The notes under the pieces: model-generated | Database searches by the model: none | The model's input: only the letters and a program-made list of their open reading frames with translations | Told to the model about the DNA's origin: nothing | In this document: piece by piece, positions 61,002 through 64,000 of the stretch | Numbering within the stretch: position 1 is the first letter of the stretch | Layout: each line of letters begins with the position of its first letter | Origin: RUG12461 sp045661345 | Lineage (GTDB): Bacteria > Bacillota > Clostridia > Lachnospirales > Lachnospiraceae | Length of the DNA stretch: 64,000 nucleotides | Assembly: GCA_045661345.1 (NCBI GenBank) | Contig: JAZRFM010000036.1 | Coordinates: forward strand, 62,001 to 126,000 | Direction: 5' to 3' | Program-made: the position numbers and the translations under genes

Positions 61002-62021
61002 TTATGCGCCAAGCAGCTTGCCGAAGTGCTTGATCGTACGAACCATCTGGCTCGTGTAGCTGTTCTCATTGTCATACCAGGATACAACCTGTACCTGCGT
61101 GGTGCCGTTGTCAAGCGGCAGAACCATGGTCTGGGTCGCATCGAAGAGAGAACCGTATCTCATACCGATGATATCGGAGGAAACGATCTCGTCCTCGTTG
61201 TAGCCGAAGGACTCGTTGCTTGCTGCCTTCATCGCTGCATTGATCTCTTCCTTCGTCACGGAGCCTTCCACAACTGCGGTCAGGATCGTGGTGGAGCCGG
61301 TCGGGGTCGGTACACGCTGTGCAGCACCGATCAGCTTGCCGTTGAGCTCCGGAATAACCAGACCGATGGCCTTTGCGGCACCGGTGCTGTTGGGAACGAT
61401 ATTCACTGCTGCAGCACGGGAACGTCTCTTGTCGCCCTTTCTCTGCGGGCCGTCCAGCGTCATCTGGTCGCCGGTGTAAGCGTGGATCGTGCACATGATA
61501 CCGGTCTTGATGGGCTTGCAGTCATTGAGCGCCTTTGCCATGGGAGCAAGGCAGTTCGTGGTACAGGAAGCTGCGGAGATGATCTTGTCATCTGCGGTCA
61601 GCGTCTGATGGTTTACATTGTATACGATGGTCGGAAGGTCATTGCCTGCCGGCGCGGAAATGATGACATGCTTTGCACCTGCATCAATGTGAGCCTGTGC
61701 CTTGTCCTTGCTGGTGTAGAAACCGGTGCACTCCAGAACCACATCAACACCGAGCTCTCCCCAGGGAAGCTCCTTTGCGTCTGCCTTTGCGTAAATCGTG
61801 ATCTTCTTGCCGTCTACCGTGATGGAATCCTCACCGAAGCTGACCTTGTCGCAAAGCTCATAGCGGCCCTGCGTGGAATCATACTTCAGAAGATGAGCAA
61901 GCATCTCGGGAGAAGTCAGGTCGTTGATCGCAACGATCTCAAATCCTTCTGCGCCGAACATCTGACGGAATGCGAGACGGCCGATACGGCCAAATCCATT
62001 GATTGCAACTTTTACTGCCAT
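61002..62021 (-). CDS. gap: Glyceraldehyde-3-phosphate dehydrogenase
   Basis: A 339-aa phosphorylating GAPDH: VAINGFGRIGRLAFRQMF is the NAD-binding start and SAASCTTNCLAP holds the catalytic Cys. TAGGAGGAAG precedes the ATG, with its promoter at 62077-62105. First gene of the glycolytic cluster. Confidence 0.97.
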   Translation of the reverse strand: MAVKVAINGFGRIGRLAFRQMFGAEGFEIVAINDLTSPEMLAHLLKYDSTQGRYELCDKVSFGEDSITVDGKKITIYAKADAKELPWGELGVDVVLECTGFYTSKDKAQAHIDAGAKHVIISAPAGNDLPTIVYNVNHQTLTADDKIISAASCTTNCLAPMAKALNDCKPIKTGIMCTIHAYTGDQMTLDGPQRKGDKRRSRAAAVNIVPNSTGAAKAIGLVIPELNGKLIGAAQRVPTPTGSTTILTAVVEGSVTKEEINAAMKAASNESFGYNEDEIVSSDIIGMRYGSLFDATQTMVLPLDNGTTQVQVVSWYDNENSYTSQMVRTIKHFGKLLGA

Positions 62022-62076
62022 AAATCTCTTCCTCCTAAAAAATTATTCTGTTTGGACAATGCGCCCAACTAGAGAC

Positions 62077-62105
62077 ATTCTACTAAAATTTTTTCAGAAT
62101 TTCAA
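62077..62105 (-). promoter_or_regulatory. Promoter of gap
   Basis: Minus strand TTGAAA, 17-base spacer, TAGAAT. Confidence 0.75.
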
Positions 62106-62149
62106 GGGGAATCCCATGCTCCCCCGGTCTTTTTTTTGGTATAAGGATG

Positions 62150-62158
62150 TGCTATGAT
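62150..62158 (+). promoter_or_regulatory. Extended -10 promoter of hisK
   Basis: TGCTATGAT, an extended -10 of the form TGnTATGAT, with no good -35. The predicted start lies just before leader element copy 3. Confidence 0.45.
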
Positions 62159-62192
62159 GGACGGGATCATGACGCAGGAGAAAATGGTTGGG

Positions 62193-62345
62193 GGCATGAG
62201 AGGGCAAATGTGCCATGCGATGAAATCGCATGAGCACTTTGCGTGGAAAGGCGTCTCGACACGCTAGCGTGTCAGAACGCCTATTCACGCAAAGGCACCA
62301 TGCCGCAAGCGGCATGTGCCATTTGCCCCCTGCCCTTGCCCCTGA
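62193..62345 (+). repeat. Leader element, copy 3 (full form)
   Basis: Outer arms around AGGGCAAATG (left) and CATTTGCCCC (right). Inside: HP1 ATGCGATGAAATCGCAT (62215-62231), identical to copy 2; HP2, a long stem from CTTTGCGTG (62237) to CACGCAAAG (62294) with inner arms AGGCGT/ACGCCT and GACACGCT/AGCGTGTC, whose sequence differs from copy 2 but keeps pairing; HP3 ATGCCGCAAGCGGCAT (62300-62315). The same plan as at 38.0 kb, in the hisK leader. Confidence 0.85.
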
Positions 62346-62397
62346 AAGATCCTCCTGCCATGATCTTCCATTTTTACCGCTCCCCGAAAGGAACAAT

Positions 62398-63216
62398 ATG
62401 ATGTGGGATATGCACTTACATAGCACGTTTTCGGCCGACGCTTCGGCTTCGCCGGAGGAGCAGATCGCACGCGCTGTCGCCCTGGGGCTTGACGGCATCT
62501 GCTTCACGGATCACTGTGACTTCGATTATCCGGACAATCCGGACGGTACCCCGCTCAAGAACTGGGTACTGGATATTCCCCCTTATCTGGAAAAGATCCG
62601 GGAATGCAAATACAACTATATCGGAGAGATCGAAATCTGCTGCGGGGTCGAGCTGGGGCTGCAGCCGCACCTTGCCGGCCGGCTGAATACCCTGCTGAAA
62701 AACACCCCCTTTGATTTCGTCATCGGCTCCTCTCATCTCGCCCACGGCAGAGATGTTTATTTCCGGGAGTACTTCGCGGGGCGGAGTGAACGGGAAGCCT
62801 ACGAGGAGTACTTTACCTCCATTCTGGAAAACCTGGCGGTCTTTGAGGACTTTGATGTGTACGGGCATCTGGACTATGTGGTGCGTTACGGTCCGCACCG
62901 GAACGAAAACTACACCTACCGGGCCTACGGGGATCTCATTGATGAGATCCTGAAAAAGCTGATCTGGCTGGGAAAGGGACTGGAGATCAATACCGCCGGT
63001 TTCAAGTACGGCCTCGGTCATCCCCATCCCACGGAGGATGTGCTGCGTCGCTACCGCGAGCTGGGGGGAGAGATCATCACCACAGGCTCCGATGCCCATG
63101 CACCGGAGCATCTCGCCTTTGAATTTGAGAAAGCCGCCGGTATCTTAAAGGACTGCGGTTTTCAGTATTATACCGTCTTTCGCGACCGTAACCCCGCGTT
63201 TGTGAGGCTTTCATGA
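62398..63216 (+). CDS. hisK: PHP-domain histidinol-phosphatase
   Basis: A 272-aa PHP-family phosphatase: DMHLHSTFSADA and FTDHCDFDYPDN are metal-binding motifs, followed by IGSSHLAHGRD, GHLDYVVRYG and TTGSDAHAPEHL. It probably dephosphorylates histidinol phosphate in histidine synthesis, though related PHP proteins have other substrates. The ATG at 62398 follows AAAGGAAC; a longer frame to 62230 runs back through the leader element and is not used. It overlaps the next gene by four bases (ATGA). Confidence 0.88.
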   Translation: MMWDMHLHSTFSADASASPEEQIARAVALGLDGICFTDHCDFDYPDNPDGTPLKNWVLDIPPYLEKIRECKYNYIGEIEICCGVELGLQPHLAGRLNTLLKNTPFDFVIGSSHLAHGRDVYFREYFAGRSEREAYEEYFTSILENLAVFEDFDVYGHLDYVVRYGPHRNENYTYRAYGDLIDEILKKLIWLGKGLEINTAGFKYGLGHPHPTEDVLRRYRELGGEIITTGSDAHAPEHLAFEFEKAAGILKDCGFQYYTVFRDRNPAFVRLS

Positions 63217-64000
63217 AGCTGCCCGAAGCGTTTCTGCAAAAAATGCGCGCTGCCCTGCCTCCGGAGGAAGCAGATGCCTTTTTGTCCTCCTATGAGGATC
63301 CCGCGCCGAAGGGGTTGCATATCAACACCCTGAAGGGATCTCTTTCCCTCCTGCAGGTGGCCTGTGACCTTCCCCTTGCCCCGGTGTCCTGGGCGCCTGA
63401 GGGCTTTTATTATGACGATACACAGGTACAGCCCGGAAAGCTTGTGCTGCATGAGGCAGGTGCCTACTACATCCAGGAGCCTTCGGCCATGCTGCCTGCA
63501 GTACTGCTTGCGCCCCTCCCCGGGGAAAGGGTGCTGGATCTTTGCGCCGCACCGGGAGGCAAAACCCTGCAGCTGGCCTGTGCCATGAAGGGAGAAGGGC
63601 TTCTTTTATCCAACGAGATCCATCCTGCCAGGGCAAAGATCTTATCCGAAAACGTGGAGCGCTGCGGCATCCCGAACGCTATCGTCTGCAATGAATCCCC
63701 GACCCGCCTCGCAGCCCGGTTTCCGGCGTATTTCGACAGAGTCCTCGTGGATGCGCCCTGCTCCGGGGAGGGCATGTTCCGGAAAAACCCTGACGCCGTC
63801 AGCGAATGGAGTTTGGAAAACGTCGCCCTCTGCGCCGCAAGGCAGGATGAAATCCTGGATCAGGCGATGGTGATGGTACGTCCCGGCGGGCGGCTTCTCT
63901 ATTCCACCTGCACCTTTTCAACGGAGGAGGACGAGCTTTGTGTGGAGAGATTCCTTTCCCGCCACCCGGATTTTTCCCTGCTCCATATGGAAAAGCTGTT
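63213..64000 (+). CDS. RsmF/NOL1-NOP2-Sun family RNA m5C methyltransferase (3' end beyond window)
   Basis: The first 262 residues of a SAM-dependent RNA cytosine-C5 methyltransferase. VLDLCAAPGGKT is the SAM motif, VDAPCSGEGMFRKNP holds one catalytic cysteine and LLYSTCTFS the other. Similar proteins of Firmicutes methylate 16S rRNA, so rsmF is a likely name, but the C-terminal region that would help is not present. Coupled to hisK by an ATGA overlap. Confidence 0.9.
   Translation, partial: MKLPEAFLQKMRAALPPEEADAFLSSYEDPAPKGLHINTLKGSLSLLQVACDLPLAPVSWAPEGFYYDDTQVQPGKLVLHEAGAYYIQEPSAMLPAVLLAPLPGERVLDLCAAPGGKTLQLACAMKGEGLLLSNEIHPARAKILSENVERCGIPNAIVCNESPTRLAARFPAYFDRVLVDAPCSGEGMFRKNPDAVSEWSLENVALCAARQDEILDQAMVMVRPGGRLLYSTCTFSTEEDELCVERFLSRHPDFSLLHMEKL

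Larger units (their letters stand above)
62022..62397. other. Divergent intergenic region gap-hisK with two promoters and a full leader element
   Basis: No gene in these 376 bases. It holds the gap promoter (62077-62105), an extended -10 promoter for hisK (62150-62158), copy 3 of the leader element (62193-62345) and the hisK ribosome site near 62386. Confidence 0.8.

Noticed and set aside
62109..62138. Hairpin plus T-run on the plus strand upstream of hisK
   Set aside because: The stem is only four or five pairs and no plus-strand transcript arrives from upstream, so it is not called a terminator.

Overview
The window looks like chromosomal DNA of an anaerobic Firmicute of class Clostridia, most probably Lachnospiraceae with a mid-50s GC content. 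This is inferred from gene content: HydG for [FeFe]-hydrogenase, an archaeal-type four-subunit 2-oxoacid:ferredoxin oxidoreductase, an M20C dipeptidase, a tryptophan T-box, MgtE, DUF1846 and many GGAGG ribosome sites. No rRNA, tRNA, CRISPR array or insertion sequence was seen.

Layout. 1-20.3 kb is almost all minus strand: hydG (cut by the window edge), metY, pepD, a small gene, a coupled cluster (basic protein - ABC-F - GAKE-repeat protein - truA, with udk behind), a VTT/DedA-like membrane protein, a domain-swapped GH3 glycosidase, a chemoreceptor, a short CbiG, and a por operon (G-D-A-B-lysR) with an orphan cobO. 20.3-24.3 kb is foreign-looking: 1.3 kb of T-rich, TATG-iterated DNA, then a ParA ATPase, a protein with two ribbon-helix-helix-like repeats, and a convergent tyrosine-recombinase-fold protein whose catalytic residues are nearly all replaced. 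24.4-38 kb holds mgtE, an L,D-transpeptidase, DUF1846, a voltage-gated channel, azlCD, two c-di-GMP-type signalling proteins flanking a small monocistronic gene, and a GH35 beta-galactosidase. 38-48.4 kb holds a plus operon (DHH phosphoesterase - ParB/sulfiredoxin-like domain fused to a HAD domain - TrpB2) converging on the complete trpEGDCFBA operon behind a Trp-specifying T-box. 48.3-57.3 kb holds a GNAT protein, an unknown 764-aa protein, a 1405-aa calpain-like protein and a CapA-like lipoprotein. 57.3-64 kb holds a DUF2252 protein behind gap-pgk-tpiA, then hisK and a truncated RNA m5C methyltransferase on the plus strand.

Most unusual: (1) a structured element in three 5' leaders (VTT gene, DHH-ParB/HAD-trpB2 operon, hisK), each just behind a promoter, with conserved hairpins and a compensated central stem; (2) the ParA / double-RHH / inactive-recombinase locus with a candidate 9-bp-phased iteron array; (3) the ParB/Srx-HAD fusion translationally coupled to TrpB2; (4) the calpain-like plus 764-aa pair. 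All functions are inferred from sequence read by eye; no database search was run.
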